NCBI GenBank assembly: GCA_017617235.1
Contig: JAFZWQ010000025.1
Span: forward strand, 26,926 to 90,925
DNA: 64,000 nucleotides
Direction of reading: 5' to 3'
Source of the DNA: Bacteroidaceae bacterium
GTDB lineage: Bacteria > Bacteroidota > Bacteroidia > Bacteroidales > Bacteroidaceae
Part shown: piece by piece, positions 63,975 through 64,000 of the stretch
Layout: each line of letters starts with the position of its first letter
How positions within the stretch are numbered: position 1 is the stretch's first letter
Program-made: the position numbers and the translations under genes
Notes under the pieces: generated by a model
The model's database searches: none
What the model was told of the DNA's origin: nothing
Seen by the model: only the letters and a program-made list of their open reading frames with translations

Positions 63975-64000
63975 TAAGATGCAAGGCGAGCGCAATGCAA

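Overview
The window is a chromosomal segment from a member of the Bacteroidota, most likely Prevotellaceae (Bacteroidales). Direct evidence: many start regions carry the Bacteroidota promoter TTTG-N19/20-TAnnTTTG; the T9SS translocon gene sprA follows ruvA, and a large secreted protein ends in a T9SS-type C-terminal domain; the amino-acid and sodium-pump operons have Bacteroidales layouts. The genus is inferred and no species is claimed.

Layout. 0-1.6 kb: start of a dipeptidyl peptidase III gene, an AraC-type regulator and a TPR protein. 1.7-7.8 kb: leucine/branched-chain operon leuA-leuC-leuD-cimA-like-leuB, with a palindrome inside its promoter. 7.9-12.8 kb: an MntA/HepT-type toxin-antitoxin pair bracketed by 20-bp direct repeats, a small Gly/Asp-rich protein and a 1246-residue T9SS cargo protein. 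13.2-20.2 kb: co-directional run of fasciclin lipoprotein, CxxCH beta-propeller-like lipoprotein, DUF6057 membrane protein, xseA, xseB and a thioesterase. 20.3-24.2 kb: sodium-translocating methylmalonyl-CoA decarboxylase operon. 24.3-26.3 kb: MATE transporter and phosphodiesterase. 26.3-30.4 kb: accessory stretch with gene remnants, NERD and DUF1016 nuclease-family proteins, and cysQ. 30.7-39.2 kb: ruvA and sprA. 39.2-44.4 kb: threonine operon thrA-apgM-like-thrC. 44.6-49.9 kb: hypothetical and exported proteins, DUF4861, a DUF5009-type acyltransferase, DUF3237 and a lipoprotein. 50.4-63.7 kb: Crp/Fnr regulator, lepA, winged-helix protein, tRNA-Lys(CTT), TamL, RNA methyltransferase, ispE, YhhN, an MscS channel and a sulfatase. 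The right edge holds a 5S rRNA on the minus strand, the end of an rRNA operon lying mostly outside the window.

The most unusual content is repetitive. (1) A composite intergenic repeat occurs three times (about 12.93, 26.42 and 50.18 kb): a 24-bp dyad followed by exactly three 22-bp units beginning with AGCGTTG. (2) G/C-rich bipartite palindromes resembling REPINs occur four times. In two unrelated proteins (the apgM-like enzyme and the MATE transporter) they are translated in the same frame, and a paired substitution preserves the hairpin. (3) Heptanucleotide tandem arrays are scattered between genes and inside coding sequences, where they build signal peptides, a membrane helix and loops. 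These look like expanding repeat families that this genome tolerates inside genes.
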